A model generated the notes under the pieces. That model did not search any database, was not told the origin of the DNA, and saw only the letters and a list, made by a program, of their open reading frames with translations. This document shows positions 1-8,406 of a DNA stretch of 37,836 nt, in pieces. The stretch's first letter is position 1; every line of letters begins with the position of its first letter. The translations under genes and the position numbers were made by a program. This DNA is from Hyphomicrobiaceae bacterium (GTDB lineage: Bacteria; Pseudomonadota; Alphaproteobacteria; Rhizobiales; Hyphomicrobiaceae). The stretch is from positions 1 to 37,836 of the forward strand of contig JAKFWF010000020.1 in the NCBI GenBank assembly GCA_021730785.1, given 5' to 3'.

Positions 1-173
1 CCGACGGTATCCTCGCCTGGTTCGACAGCCGCATTGCCAACGGCCTCATCGAGGGCATCAACTCCCTCGTCCAGGCCGCCAAGGCCAAGGCCCGCGGCTA
101 CCGCACGCTCCGCAACCTCACCGCCATAACCTATCTCGTCGCCGGCAAACTCGACCTCAAGCGACCCACTTGA
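1..173 (+). CDS. ISL3-type transposase, C-terminal fragment (cut by window edge)
   Basis: An open frame enters from the left edge (frame starting at base 3) and ends in TGA at 171-173, giving 56 residues. It contains NGLIEGINSLVQAAKAKARG followed by YRTLRNLT and ends VAGKLDLKRPT. The N-G-x-x-E-G-x-N ... K-x-x-A-x-G-Y-R pattern is typical of the C-terminal end of ISL3-family (IS204/IS1001/IS1096/IS1165) DDE transposases, where this Glu is the last catalytic acid. The start and left inverted repeat lie outside the window, so intactness cannot be judged. The short GC-rich sequence just after the stop (about 174-190) could be the right terminal repeat, but without the left end this cannot be tested. 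Confidence 0.8.
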   Translation, partial: DGILAWFDSRIANGLIEGINSLVQAAKAKARGYRTLRNLTAITYLVAGKLDLKRPT

Positions 174-552
174 AACAGCGGGGAGCCCCTGAAGTTCACC
201 AGTGACCATCTTGATTAAACAAGTTTTGCAAGCTGTTCGCATCCGGCGCAAGCGCTTGTGACAGCCTCCTGACGCACTGGCTGACAACTGCGACTGGATC
301 GCAACAATCGCTTGAGAATGCTGGCTTATTGCGCGAATTATGCCCAAATTCTGGGCGTCGCTCGCGCGCCGTCAGCAAACTTTTGCGGCACTTGCCATTT
401 CGATGAGCAGTGACTCCGCAAGTGCCGATCGCCGGAATCGAAATTGATGTAATTGGTCTAATTGGACACGCGTGCCTTGGCACCTTAAGCCGGTTGCCAG
501 CACATGAAGCTGTGCACATGGAATTGTCCAACGCGCACTGCAAGAGCCTCGC
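174..552. other. Intergenic region between the IS end and the SDR gene
   Basis: No convincing gene is seen in these 379 bases. The stretch is less GC-rich than its surroundings. It holds one clear structure, a 10-bp perfect inverted repeat (386-395 with 418-427), listed separately. It should contain the promoter of the SDR-folB pair, but I could not fix a -35/-10 pair. The long minus-strand frame crossing it is antisense to the SDR gene and has no recognisable features. Confidence 0.6.
386..427. repeat. Perfect 10-bp inverted repeat, 22-base spacer
   Basis: CGGCACTTGC (386-395) is the exact reverse complement of GCAAGTGCCG (418-427). It could be a transcript hairpin downstream of the transposase, a remnant of a mobile element end, or an operator 126 bases upstream of the SDR start. 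No T-run follows on either strand, so a classical intrinsic terminator is not supported. Confidence 0.5.
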
Positions 553-1329
553 ATGATCGCAGCCAACCCGACGCAGCCGCCCATCGCGCTCATCACCGGC
601 GCAGCCCGGCGCATCGGCCGTGCCATCGCAGCAGATCTCGCTGCCGGCGGCTGGTCGGTCGCCATTCACTACCGCGACGGGCGCGAGGATGCCGAAGGCC
701 TCGCCGCGGAAATCCGTGGCCTGGGCGGGCGGGCCATCACGCTCGAGGGCGACCTGGCCGATCCGACGGACATCGCCGAACTGCTGCCGCGCTGTATCGC
801 GGACCTTGGCGCGCCCACCTGCCTCGTCAATAATGCGTCGCTGTTCGAGTTCGACGACATTGCGACCTTGTCGGCCAACGGCCTGAGCCGGCATCTAGCC
901 GTGAACCTGACCGCGCCGATCCTGTTGTCGCAAGCCTTCGCAGTGCACCTGCCGGCCAGGCAAGCAGGCGCCATCATCAATATCATCGACCAACGCGCAT
1001 GGGCCTCCACGCCCGAGTACTTCTCCTATTCCCTGTCGAAGTCGGCGCTGTGGTCGGCGACGCGGATGCTGGCCCAGGGGCTCAGCCCGCGCATTCGCGT
1101 CAACGGCATCGGTCCAGGCCCGACGCTCGCCAACATCCACCAGAACGCCGAGGATTTCGCGGCCGAAGCCGCCGCCACCCTGCTCGCGCGCCGCACCACG
1201 CCGCAGGACATTGCGCGTGCCGTGCGCTTCATCCTTGACGCCCCCGCCATGACCGGCCAGATGATCGCTCTTGACGGTGGCCAGCATTTGCGCTGGTTCG
1301 CCGAGGTGAAACCGGTTCAGCCCGCCTGA
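553..1329 (+). CDS. Pteridine reductase-like SDR (FolM/PTR1-type)
   Basis: This 258-residue short-chain dehydrogenase/reductase probably reduces dihydropteridines or dihydrofolate with NADPH. The cofactor-binding motif TGAARRIG lies at residues 15-22; its Arg pair after TGAA is typical of pteridine reductases. NNAS is at 93-96. The active-site Tyr159 and Lys163 are in YSLSK. The position that is Ser in most SDRs is Asp146 here (IIDQRAW), 13 residues before the Tyr, the same arrangement as the Asp-Tyr-Lys triad of Leishmania PTR1. The next gene, folB, starts six bases after its stop, so the two are almost surely co-transcribed, and the folate context supports the call. The ATG at 553 is the first start that keeps the Rossmann strand intact. 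An exact assignment to FolM rather than another pteridine reductase is inference. Confidence 0.85.
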   Translation: MIAANPTQPPIALITGAARRIGRAIAADLAAGGWSVAIHYRDGREDAEGLAAEIRGLGGRAITLEGDLADPTDIAELLPRCIADLGAPTCLVNNASLFEFDDIATLSANGLSRHLAVNLTAPILLSQAFAVHLPARQAGAIINIIDQRAWASTPEYFSYSLSKSALWSATRMLAQGLSPRIRVNGIGPGPTLANIHQNAEDFAAEAAATLLARRTTPQDIARAVRFILDAPAMTGQMIALDGGQHLRWFAEVKPVQPA

Positions 1330-1335
1330 GAGCCC

Positions 1336-1755
1336 GTGAACGCCATCGACCGCGACACCAATTTCGAAGACAGCACGGCACTGCCGGTGAAAGGGCTGCG
1401 CCGCGTGTTCGTGCGCGGGTTGGAGTTGATCGGGTCGATCGGCATCTACGAGCATGAGATGCGCTACGAGCAGCGCATCGTGGTCTCGCTCGACCTCGCC
1501 GTGCGCGACCACTACGACGGCCGCTCGGACCGCATCGGCGACGTCTACGACTACGACGAGGCGATTGGCACCGTGAAGCGCATCGTCGGCAGTGGCCATG
1601 TCAACCTGCTGGAAACGCTGGCCGAGCGGATCGCCGAAGGGTGCCTTGGCAATGCCAGCGTGGCGTCCGTCACCATCCGCATCGAAAAGCCCGACGTTCT
1701 GCCGGCCTGCCGGGCCGTCGGCATTGAGATTACGCGCAGCCGCAGCCCGATCTGA
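1336..1755 (+). CDS. folB: Dihydroneopterin aldolase
   Basis: FolB cleaves 7,8-dihydroneopterin to 6-hydroxymethyl-7,8-dihydropterin and glycolaldehyde in folate biosynthesis and acts in the cytoplasm as an oligomer. The 139-residue product has the family core from VRGLELIGSIGIYEHE: Glu39 in GIYEHE is the substrate-anchoring acid, and Lys118 in RIEKPD is the conserved catalytic lysine near the C-terminus. The start is GTG at 1336, six bases after the SDR stop; translational coupling is likely because only a weak purine run precedes it. About 20 residues precede the core, slightly longer than usual, so an internal start cannot be excluded. Pairing with a pteridine reductase fits a small pterin/folate operon. 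Confidence 0.93.
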   Translation: MNAIDRDTNFEDSTALPVKGLRRVFVRGLELIGSIGIYEHEMRYEQRIVVSLDLAVRDHYDGRSDRIGDVYDYDEAIGTVKRIVGSGHVNLLETLAERIAEGCLGNASVASVTIRIEKPDVLPACRAVGIEITRSRSPI

Positions 1756-1985
1756 CCGCAGACCGTTCGCTGGTGTCCCGCCTGTGGAAAACGGGGACAT
1801 TAACAAATGGTCACAATGTTTCCGCCTCGCGCCCCAATCCGCGCCCTAAACCCGGTTCATAGGTTGGCTTCGCCGACGGGGGCGAGATGACTTTGTCAAC
1901 ACTTCAGTAACGTTAAGGCTCTATCAGAGCGTTTCGTGTCGAGGTGCGTACGTCATCCCAGTTTGTTGTTAGTCCGGGTGTCCTC

Positions 1986-3221
1986 ATGAACTATCGCCTG
2001 GGAGCCGTTGCGCTCCTTTCCTGCGTTGCCGTTGCCAGTGTCGCTGAAGCAGCTGGACTGCCCGCTGTGAAGGTTGGCGACCGAAACCAGGTTCCCGCTT
2101 GCGCAACCCCCGGCCGGTTGATGGCCTACCTGCGCGATCGCAATCCCAAACTCGAACAACGCTTCAACACGATTGCAAGCGACTACCTGCGCGTCGGCAC
2201 CGACCTCAAGATCCGCTGGGATTATGCCTTCTTCCAGATGGTGGTCGATACCAGTGCTTTGTCGTTCAAGGCCGACGGACGTTCGGGCGATGTGAAGGCC
2301 GAGCAGAACAACTTCGCCGGCCTCGGCGCAGTCGGCAACGGTGCGCGCGGCGAGAGCTTCCCCGACGTGCCGACTGGCGTCACGGCCCACCTGCAGCATC
2401 TGCTGATCTATGCCGGCGAGAAGGTGCCGGATGCGGTGGCGGAACGAACCCGCAAGGTGCAGGAGTGGGGTGTGCTGACGTCCTGGCAAAAGAGCATCAA
2501 GGGCCCGATCACGTTCGCTGACCTCGCCCGCAAGTGGGCGCCTGGCGCAGGGGACTATGGCAGCTCGATCGAGGGCGCGGCCCGCAAGTTCTATGACGAC
2601 CATTGCACCAAGCCCGATCCGAATCCGGACTTGCTGGCGGCGTCCCAGCGCACGGCACAGCCGCGCACCGCTGCCGTCGTTGCCCCTGCCGCAGCAGTGG
2701 CAGAAGAACCAGCTGACCGCGTTTCTGGCGCCGATCTCGCCCGCAACGCGATCGCCGCCGCCCGCGCCGAGGCGACCAGCGGCAAGCGCCAAGGCCTGGG
2801 CGCCGTAAAGATCGCCAAGGAAGCGTCCGCTCCGCCCGCCGCCGAAGGCCAACCTGCGACTGCTTCGTCGAACGTCGGGGGCGGGCTCACCATACTCAAC
2901 GCACCCAAGACAGAGGCGCCGGAGAAGTCGGCCGTGGTGCAGCAGGCGTCGGTTGCCGGTCTGGCGAAACAGGCTGCGCCGATCCCAGGCGTCAAGTGCC
3001 GCGTCTGGCAAGCGAGCTACGGTGGCCAGCGCGCGATCATCATCCGCTCGAAGAGCGAGGGCTTCATCAACTACACGGTGCTCGACGTGAACGAGGGTGC
3101 CGAGAAGCGCGAGGCGGAAGCCTATATCCAGGCCTACGCCAAGGGCGGCGAGCCGGTCGGCGAATACAACAACCAGGTGCAGGCGCTCGACAAGGCCTTT
3201 GACCTGTGCCCCGAGGGCTGA
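1986..3221 (+). CDS. Exported glucosaminidase-like protein, copy 1 (catalytic Glu replaced by Asp)
   Basis: This 411-residue protein has a Sec-type signal peptide (MNYRLGAVALLSCVAVASVA, cleavage near AEAA) and is probably periplasmic. Residues about 35-210 resemble the GH73/FlgJ-type N-acetylglucosaminidase fold: LRDRNP, RWDYAFFQM, a long loop, then QNNFAGLG (about 107-114), which matches the family N-N-x-F/A-G core. The residue expected to be the catalytic Glu is Asp88 (VVDTS); the downstream paralogue keeps Glu. Residues 215-325 are an Ala/Pro-rich linker, and 330-411 form a conserved C-terminal domain (PGVKCRVWQASYGGQ) shared with the paralogue. I start at ATG 1986 rather than GTG 1944 because it places the signal peptide at the N-terminus. 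Role in peptidoglycan turnover is inferred. Confidence 0.7.
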   Translation: MNYRLGAVALLSCVAVASVAEAAGLPAVKVGDRNQVPACATPGRLMAYLRDRNPKLEQRFNTIASDYLRVGTDLKIRWDYAFFQMVVDTSALSFKADGRSGDVKAEQNNFAGLGAVGNGARGESFPDVPTGVTAHLQHLLIYAGEKVPDAVAERTRKVQEWGVLTSWQKSIKGPITFADLARKWAPGAGDYGSSIEGAARKFYDDHCTKPDPNPDLLAASQRTAQPRTAAVVAPAAAVAEEPADRVSGADLARNAIAAARAEATSGKRQGLGAVKIAKEASAPPAAEGQPATASSNVGGGLTILNAPKTEAPEKSAVVQQASVAGLAKQAAPIPGVKCRVWQASYGGQRAIIIRSKSEGFINYTVLDVNEGAEKREAEAYIQAYAKGGEPVGEYNNQVQALDKAFDLCPEG

Positions 3222-3292
3222 CGAGATTGATGCTGCCCAACCCCGACGGCACCGTCAATGCTAAGTTCCAGCAGTTCGACCGGGATGACACC

Positions 3293-4408
3293 ATGAAGCG
3301 CAAGGCTTCGGGCGCGCCACAGGCGCAGATTATCATCGCGGTGGCTGCAGCACTTGCTGCTGGTGCCGCGATTGCGATGCCGGCCGCCGCCCAATCGCCG
3401 CCGGCGATCCGCCTGAGCGACGCCAACCGCGTGCCGGCCTGCGCCACGCCCGCCCGCCTGATGGCATTCCTGCGCGATCGCAATCCGCGCCTCGATTCCC
3501 GCTACAACGACATCGCCAAATGGTACAAGACGCACGGCGAGACCTGGCGCGTGCGCTGGGACTACGCGTTCTTCCAGATGATCATCGAAACCAACGGCCT
3601 GCTGTTCAAGACCGCCGGCGGGCGCGGCGATGTCAGCCCGAAGCAGAACAACTTTGCCGGCATCGGCACCACCGGCGGCGGCGTGCCGGGCGATGGCTAT
3701 GCCGACATGTCCACTGGTGTACTGGCGCAGATCCAGCATCTGGTCGCTTACTCGGGCGAGCGGCTAGACAAACCGGTCGCCCCCCGCACGCAGCTGAAGC
3801 AGGACGACATCATCGCGATTTCGAGCCGCCTCAGGCGCACCGTGACGTTCGGCGACCTCGCCGGCCGCTGGGCGGTGGACCGGCGCTATGGTCGCTCCAT
3901 CGAATGGGTCGCCGACCGCTTCCGCCGCACCCAGTGCAATGGCCGCAACCCGGGTGCAGACGAGCCGGAAACGCCGGCTGTGGTGGCTGCGGCTCTGCCC
4001 CGGAGCGAACCCGCACGCGCCGCTCCCGCATCGCCCACACTGGTGCAGCCACCAGTACAGATTTCGGCACGCCAGCGCGTCAGCCTCGCCAGCGCCGGCC
4101 TGCGCCCGAGCATCGTCAGCGACGCCGAGCCGGTGCGCGCAACCGAGGCAACGCCGATCGAGACCGCCTGCCGCGTGCAATCGGCGAGCTATGTCGGTAA
4201 ATCCGGCAATCACAAAACGCTGCTGATCCGCGCCGTGGTCGATGCAGAGGTGCACTTCACCGCGCTGCAGGTTCTCGATGGTTTCGAGGGCTCCATGGGC
4301 GACACCTTCATCCGCACGCGGGCGCCCGGCGGTAACAGGGTCGCGACCTACGACTCGGCCGGCGAAGCGCTCGCCCGCGCCTACGAGTTGTGCCCCTCGG
4401 CGAAGTGA
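3293..4408 (+). CDS. Exported glucosaminidase-like protein, copy 2
   Basis: This 371-residue tandem paralogue of the preceding gene has the same architecture: signal peptide (hydrophobic IIIAVAAALAAGAAIAMPAAA, cut near AAAQS), glucosaminidase-like domain (about 40-225), a Pro/Ala-rich linker and a C-terminal domain (CRVQSASYVGKSGNH). Shared stretches include VPACATP, LRDRNPRLDSRYN, RWDYAFFQM and QNNFAGIG. Here the putative catalytic residue is the expected Glu99 (IIETN). I choose ATG 3293 over the in-frame ATG at 3206, because the longer start overlaps the previous gene and buries the signal peptide 29 residues inside. The gap to copy 1 is 71 bases, consistent with one transcript. It arose by tandem duplication followed by strong divergence. 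Substrate is presumed to be peptidoglycan. Confidence 0.72.
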   Translation: MKRKASGAPQAQIIIAVAAALAAGAAIAMPAAAQSPPAIRLSDANRVPACATPARLMAFLRDRNPRLDSRYNDIAKWYKTHGETWRVRWDYAFFQMIIETNGLLFKTAGGRGDVSPKQNNFAGIGTTGGGVPGDGYADMSTGVLAQIQHLVAYSGERLDKPVAPRTQLKQDDIIAISSRLRRTVTFGDLAGRWAVDRRYGRSIEWVADRFRRTQCNGRNPGADEPETPAVVAAALPRSEPARAAPASPTLVQPPVQISARQRVSLASAGLRPSIVSDAEPVRATEATPIETACRVQSASYVGKSGNHKTLLIRAVVDAEVHFTALQVLDGFEGSMGDTFIRTRAPGGNRVATYDSAGEALARAYELCPSAK

Positions 4409-4457
4409 TTAGACTGGCGCAATCGCATCGCTCAGCTCACGCGCGACGGGACCTGCA

Positions 4458-5834
4458 ATGACTGAGACAAGCAGTCGGATCGTCGTGTGCGGCGCCGGCA
4501 TCGCCGGCATCGCGGCAGCTTACCACCTGGCCGTCGTGCACGGCTGCCGCAACGTCACCCTGGTGGAAGCTGACAACCCGCTGTCGCTCACGTCCGACAA
4601 GTCGACCGAGTCCTACCGCAACTGGTGGCCCGGTCCCGACCCGTCCATGACGGCGTTCATGAACCACAGCATCGACCTGATGGAAGGGATCGCACGCGCA
4701 ACCGGCAATCGCATCAATATGAACCGGCGCGGCTATCTGTTCGTCTCTGCCGATGCCGGCAAGGCTGCGTGGCTGCACGACATGGCACAGCGGGCAGCGA
4801 TGCACGGCGCTGGTCCCGTGCGTGTCCACGACGGTGGGAGCGACACTTATGTGCCCGCCCCCACGAACGGGTTCGACACGCCGTTGACAGGTGCCGACAT
4901 CATCACGGACGCGGGCCTGATCCGCCGCCACTTCCCCGGCCTGTCGCCTGACGCGCGGGTCGCTGTGCACGTGCGCCGCGCCGGCTGGCTCAGCGCGCAG
5001 CAGCTCGGCATGGTGATGCTGGAGGCGGCCCGCGAACACGGTGTGCGGCTGGTCCGTGCCCGCATGACGAAGGTCGAACTCAAGACCAATCGCGTGCAGG
5101 CGGTCCGGGTCGAGCACGGCGCGAACGTCGAAACACTCGCTGCCGACCACCTCATCCTCGCCGCCGGGCCGATGTTGCAGGAGGTTGCGGCCAGCATCGG
5201 CATCGATCTGCCGATCGTGGCCGAGTGCCACCACAAGATCAGCCTGCCCGACACGCTTGGCGTTGTCCCGCGGACGGCGCCGATGATGATCTGGCTCGAC
5301 GCGCAGCGCCTGCCGTGGAGCACGGACGAAGCGCACGCGCTGGCGGCCGACCCGTCGACGCGCTGGCTGACCGAGCCGTTCCCCGCCGGCGTGCACGGCC
5401 GCCCGGATGGTGGTCTCGATGCCAAGACGCTGCTCATGCTGTTCAACTACGAGAACCGGGCGACGGCTGTGACATTCCCCCTGCCCGAGCCCGAGCACTA
5501 CGGCGAGATCACGCTACGCGGCATGTCGACCATGGTGCCGGCGCTGGGGGCCTATGTGGAACGCAGCGTGCGCCCTTGGATCGATGGCGGCTACTACATC
5601 CGAACGCGGGAGAACCGACCGCTGATCGGACCGACGCCGATCGAGGGCGTGTTCGTCTCGGGCGCCTATTCTGGTTTCGGCATCATGGCTGCCTGTGCCG
5701 GCGGCGACCTGCTCGCCCGGCACGTGGTCGGTGCCAAACTACCCGCCTACGCTCAGGCTTTCGCGCTGAACCGCTACCAGGATCCGGCCTACCGCGCGCT
5801 GCTCGACACCTGGGGCGACGACGGGCAGCTCTAG
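4458..5834 (+). CDS. FAD-dependent oxidoreductase (DAO/glycine oxidase-like)
   Basis: This 458-residue flavoprotein has an N-terminal dinucleotide-binding strand-turn-helix, RIVVCGAGIAGIAAAYHL (about 7-24), followed by the ribose-binding acid in VTLVEAD (about 34-40). A second flavin-contact region is ADHLILAAGP (about 229-238), and the C-terminal FAD signature is RPLIGPTPIEGVFVSGAYSG (about 388-407). This order is that of the DAO superfamily (D-amino acid, sarcosine and glycine oxidases or dehydrogenases). The substrate cannot be read from sequence. It lies convergent to dpaL and near a peptide/amino-acid importer, which fits amino-acid or amine catabolism. ATG at 4458 places the FAD motif at the normal distance from the N-terminus. 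Confidence 0.85.
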   Translation: MTETSSRIVVCGAGIAGIAAAYHLAVVHGCRNVTLVEADNPLSLTSDKSTESYRNWWPGPDPSMTAFMNHSIDLMEGIARATGNRINMNRRGYLFVSADAGKAAWLHDMAQRAAMHGAGPVRVHDGGSDTYVPAPTNGFDTPLTGADIITDAGLIRRHFPGLSPDARVAVHVRRAGWLSAQQLGMVMLEAAREHGVRLVRARMTKVELKTNRVQAVRVEHGANVETLAADHLILAAGPMLQEVAASIGIDLPIVAECHHKISLPDTLGVVPRTAPMMIWLDAQRLPWSTDEAHALAADPSTRWLTEPFPAGVHGRPDGGLDAKTLLMLFNYENRATAVTFPLPEPEHYGEITLRGMSTMVPALGAYVERSVRPWIDGGYYIRTRENRPLIGPTPIEGVFVSGAYSGFGIMAACAGGDLLARHVVGAKLPAYAQAFALNRYQDPAYRALLDTWGDDGQL

Positions 5835-6035
5835 CGGCCGCGGGCTCTCGTTTGCTTGCGTCCCGCCGTTCGAATTCATCGAAACGCGCCAGCCCGCAGG
5901 GCACAATGGCCCGCTCGCGTATTGCGCCGATGCGCCGATGCGCCCACCAAACAAGCTGCAGGCGCATGATGCAAGGGGGCCAATGCGGCCTACGATTTGA
6001 AGTCTTTGCATCGTTCCGCAGTCCGCGATTGCCCT

Positions 6036-6056
6036 GTTTCCATTTTACTTGGAAAC
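6036..6056 (-). terminator. Hairpin at the dpaL stop codon
   Basis: GTTTCCA (6036-6042) and TGGAAAC (6050-6056) are perfect reverse complements around a seven-base loop that contains the dpaL TAA. It sits in the convergent gap between the DAO gene and dpaL. The stem is short and no clear U-run follows, so termination is only a weak possibility. Confidence 0.35.
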
Positions 6057-7286
6057 ACGCTTTGCGGCCAGAACCTGCGCGGCCGTTCTGCCGACCGCTT
6101 GGCTGTAGATCGTCGGATCGGTATCGCCTTCGGTGCCGATCAGCAGGATGCGGGACGTGGCATGGATCCCGAGCGTTGCGCGAAGCTCAGGCTGCCCCCG
6201 GAGCGCCAGCAGCGCACCAAGTGCGCCACCGCTGCATTCGCCCGCAACAATGGCAGGATCGCCGGGCGATGGGTCTGCAAAGCGACGCATGCCTTCGATC
6301 GCAAAACGGTCGTCGATCGCCATCGCTGCCGCGGCACCGTCGCGCAAAATGGGCCACGCCAGAGTTGACACCTCGCCACAACTCAGTCCCGCCATGATGG
6401 TCTCGTCCGTGATCTGCACATCGCTGCGCGTGCCGCGCGCAATGCTCTGGAATACGCAATCGGCGCGCGTCGGCTCGAGGACGATGACGTGGGGGCGCTC
6501 AGGCATGTGCATCCAGAACTGCGCCAGCAGCGCGCTTGCAAGCCCGCCGACGCCTGCCTGCGCGACCACATGGGTCGGCAGTTGATCGGCCTGGTCGAGC
6601 ACCTCGCGCGCCATGACCGCGTAGCCACTCGTAACGTCGCGCGGCACGTCTTCGTAGGTTGCAGTGGCCGTATCCTGGACGACGAACCACCCGTGTTCAG
6701 CCGCCTGCGCGAAGGTATGGCGGATGCTGTCGTCATAGCCGCCCGGGATGCGGATCACCTCCGCGCCGAACGCTTCGATGGCGGCCTTGCGTCCCTCGCT
6801 CACGGCCTCGTGGATGAAGATGACGCAGCGGCAGCCGAACAGTCTGGCGCCCCATGCGACCGAGCGGCCGTGGTTGCCGTCGGTGGCCGACGCGACCGTG
6901 ATGGCACGTGTCACATCACGCCAACGACCGTCCGCGAGATCCTTCGATGCCACCGGTTCTTTCACGCCGCGCTTGGTCAACTCAGCCGCCAGCACGCGCA
7001 TCACCGCATAGGCGCCGCCCAGGGCCTTGAAGCTATTGAGCCCGAAGCGGTGGCGCTCCTCCTTGTACAGCAGGTGGGCGATGCCAAGTTCACGCGCAAG
7101 GCCCGGCAGGTCGATCAACGGCGTTGGTGCATAGCCCGGCCAGGCGCAGATCTCTGCAAACGCCCGATCGAAATCCGTGATCGGCAGCAGGCGGTTCAAG
7201 GCGTCGGGATAGGGCGCGTCGTGCGGCCGCGCGTTGGCATTGCGGACGATGCGCACAAGGGTGTCGCCGAGGATCAGATTGGACAT
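6045..7286 (-). CDS. dpaL: Diaminopropionate ammonia-lyase
   Basis: DpaL (YgeX-type) is a cytoplasmic PLP enzyme that converts 2,3-diaminopropionate to pyruvate and two ammonia. The 413-residue length matches the family. The PLP lysine is Lys87 in RFGLNSFKALGGAYA. The motif SATDGNHGRSVAWGA (about 133-147) holds Asp136, equivalent to the acid that helps deprotonate the D-isomer in the E. coli enzyme, plus the Asn-His-Gly PLP pocket. AQAGVGGLASALLAQ (about 244-258) is the Gly-rich phosphate-binding region. It lies 130 bases downstream of a peptide-type ABC importer on the same strand, suggesting the importer brings in a diaminopropionate-containing compound. A hairpin in the gap may partly uncouple it from the transporter genes. 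Confidence 0.92.
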   Translation of the reverse strand: MSNLILGDTLVRIVRNANARPHDAPYPDALNRLLPITDFDRAFAEICAWPGYAPTPLIDLPGLARELGIAHLLYKEERHRFGLNSFKALGGAYAVMRVLAAELTKRGVKEPVASKDLADGRWRDVTRAITVASATDGNHGRSVAWGARLFGCRCVIFIHEAVSEGRKAAIEAFGAEVIRIPGGYDDSIRHTFAQAAEHGWFVVQDTATATYEDVPRDVTSGYAVMAREVLDQADQLPTHVVAQAGVGGLASALLAQFWMHMPERPHVIVLEPTRADCVFQSIARGTRSDVQITDETIMAGLSCGEVSTLAWPILRDGAAAAMAIDDRFAIEGMRRFADPSPGDPAIVAGECSGGALGALLALRGQPELRATLGIHATSRILLIGTEGDTDPTIYSQAVGRTAAQVLAAKRVSK

Positions 7287-7382
7287 GGAGCGCCTGTTGC
7301 GTCGAGCATAAGCTGCAGGGTCGTAGGTTGGGTCAGCGCCGCCTTTTCGCCGTGCAACCCGACATTCAACAGGCAGTTAAAG

Positions 7383-7411
7383 TTGTTGGGTTACAACTAC
7401 AGAACCAACAA
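7383..7411 (-). terminator. Hairpin between the importer ATPase and dpaL
   Basis: TTGTTGGGTT (7383-7392) pairs with AACCAACAA (7403-7411) with a single bulged base. On the minus strand it lies just after the ATPase stop and is followed by CTTTAAC, a weak T-containing stretch. It may attenuate read-through from the importer genes into dpaL. Confidence 0.4.
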
Positions 7412-7416
7412 AGCCG

Positions 7417-8406
7417 CTACCCCCGCAAGTGACACGCCGCGAAGTGTCCCGGCCGCACCTCGCGCAAAGCCGGCGTATCGATTTTGCAGCGCGCCTCCGC
7501 ATAAGGGCAACGGGTGTGGAAATGACAGCCTGGAGGCGGCTTGATCGGGCTCGGCACGTCGCCCTGCAGAATGATCCGCTTCGACTTCGCCGTTGGATCC
7601 GGCACCGGCACTGCCGACAGCAGCGCTTCCGTGTAGGGATGCTGCGGGCTCGCATAGAGCGCCTTCTTGTCGGCAATCTCGACGATGCGACCGAGGTACA
7701 TGACGGCCACCCGGTGCGAGATGTGCTGCACCACGGCCAGATCGTGCGCAATGAACAGATAGGACATCCCGAACTCATGCTGCAGGTCGATCAGCAGGTT
7801 GATCACCTGCGCCTGCACCGATACGTCGAGCGCGGACACCGGCTCGTCACACACGATGACCTTGGGATTGAGCGCGAGCGCCCGGGCGATGACGAGGCGC
7901 TGGCGCTGGCCGCCGGAAAACTCGTGCGGATAGCGCGACAGCTGGTCGGCGCGCAGGCCGACCTTGCCGAACAGCCAGGCGACCCGCGCTTCGATCTCGG
8001 CCTTCGACTGCGGCTCGAAATTGCGCAATGGCTCGGCCACGATATCGACCGCCCGCATGCGCGGATTGAGCGACGCATAGGGGTCCTGGAACACCACTTG
8101 CAGGCCGCGCCGCTCGGCTCGCATGGCCGACCGCGACAGCGTGTCGATGCGCTTGCCGGCAAGCTCGATCTCGCCGTCGGTCGGCTCGATCAGGCGCAGG
8201 ATCAGCTTGCCGACGGTGGATTTCCCGCAGCCAGATTCTCCGACGAGGCCGAGCGTCTCGCCCGGTTGAATGGAAAACGCCAGTCCGTCGACCGCCTTCA
8301 CCGGCGCCGAGGCCAGCCCGAAAATCCCCTTCGGAATGGCAAAGTGCTTCTTCAAGTTGCGCACCGCCAGCACCGGCGTCTTGGCGGCGACGGTCATGTC
8401 GTTCAT
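7417..8406 (-). CDS. Peptide/opine ABC importer ATP-binding protein (OppF/DppF type)
   Basis: This 329-residue ABC ATPase has Walker [10 protein letters not shown] (about 56-64), Q-loop [13 protein letters not shown], signature FSGGQRQR, Walker [13 protein letters not shown] and the switch His in [11 protein letters not shown]. The C-terminal extension with [12 protein letters not shown] and a Cys cluster ([14 protein letters not shown]) is the oligopeptide-transporter tail found in OppD/DppD and OppF/DppF. NPRMRAV after the Q-loop and [11 protein letters not shown] are the OppF/DppF variants. Start at ATG 8406 overlaps the preceding ATPase stop by four bases (ATGA), and an upstream in-frame start would lie deep inside that gene. 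It pairs with the other ATPase as the heterodimeric motor of this importer. Confidence 0.93.
   Translation of the reverse strand: MNDMTVAAKTPVLAVRNLKKHFAIPKGIFGLASAPVKAVDGLAFSIQPGETLGLVGESGCGKSTVGKLILRLIEPTDGEIELAGKRIDTLSRSAMRAERRGLQVVFQDPYASLNPRMRAVDIVAEPLRNFEPQSKAEIEARVAWLFGKVGLRADQLSRYPHEFSGGQRQRLVIARALALNPKVIVCDEPVSALDVSVQAQVINLLIDLQHEFGMSYLFIAHDLAVVQHISHRVAVMYLGRIVEIADKKALYASPQHPYTEALLSAVPVPDPTAKSKRIILQGDVPSPIKPPPGCHFHTRCPYAEARCKIDTPALREVRPGHFAACHLRG

Noticed and set aside
500-600. PD-(D/E)xK nuclease signature in the middle of the dual ATPase (protein residues about 480-510)
   Set aside because: A D-L-K within PAIDLKV could match the last part of the motif, but no matching upstream acid and strand pattern is clear. 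(The coordinates of this entry refer to protein residues of the gene at 19684-23064.)
196-894. A 232-codon minus-strand frame upstream of and overlapping the SDR gene
   Set aside because: It is antisense to the SDR gene over much of its length, without a ribosome site or recognisable motif.
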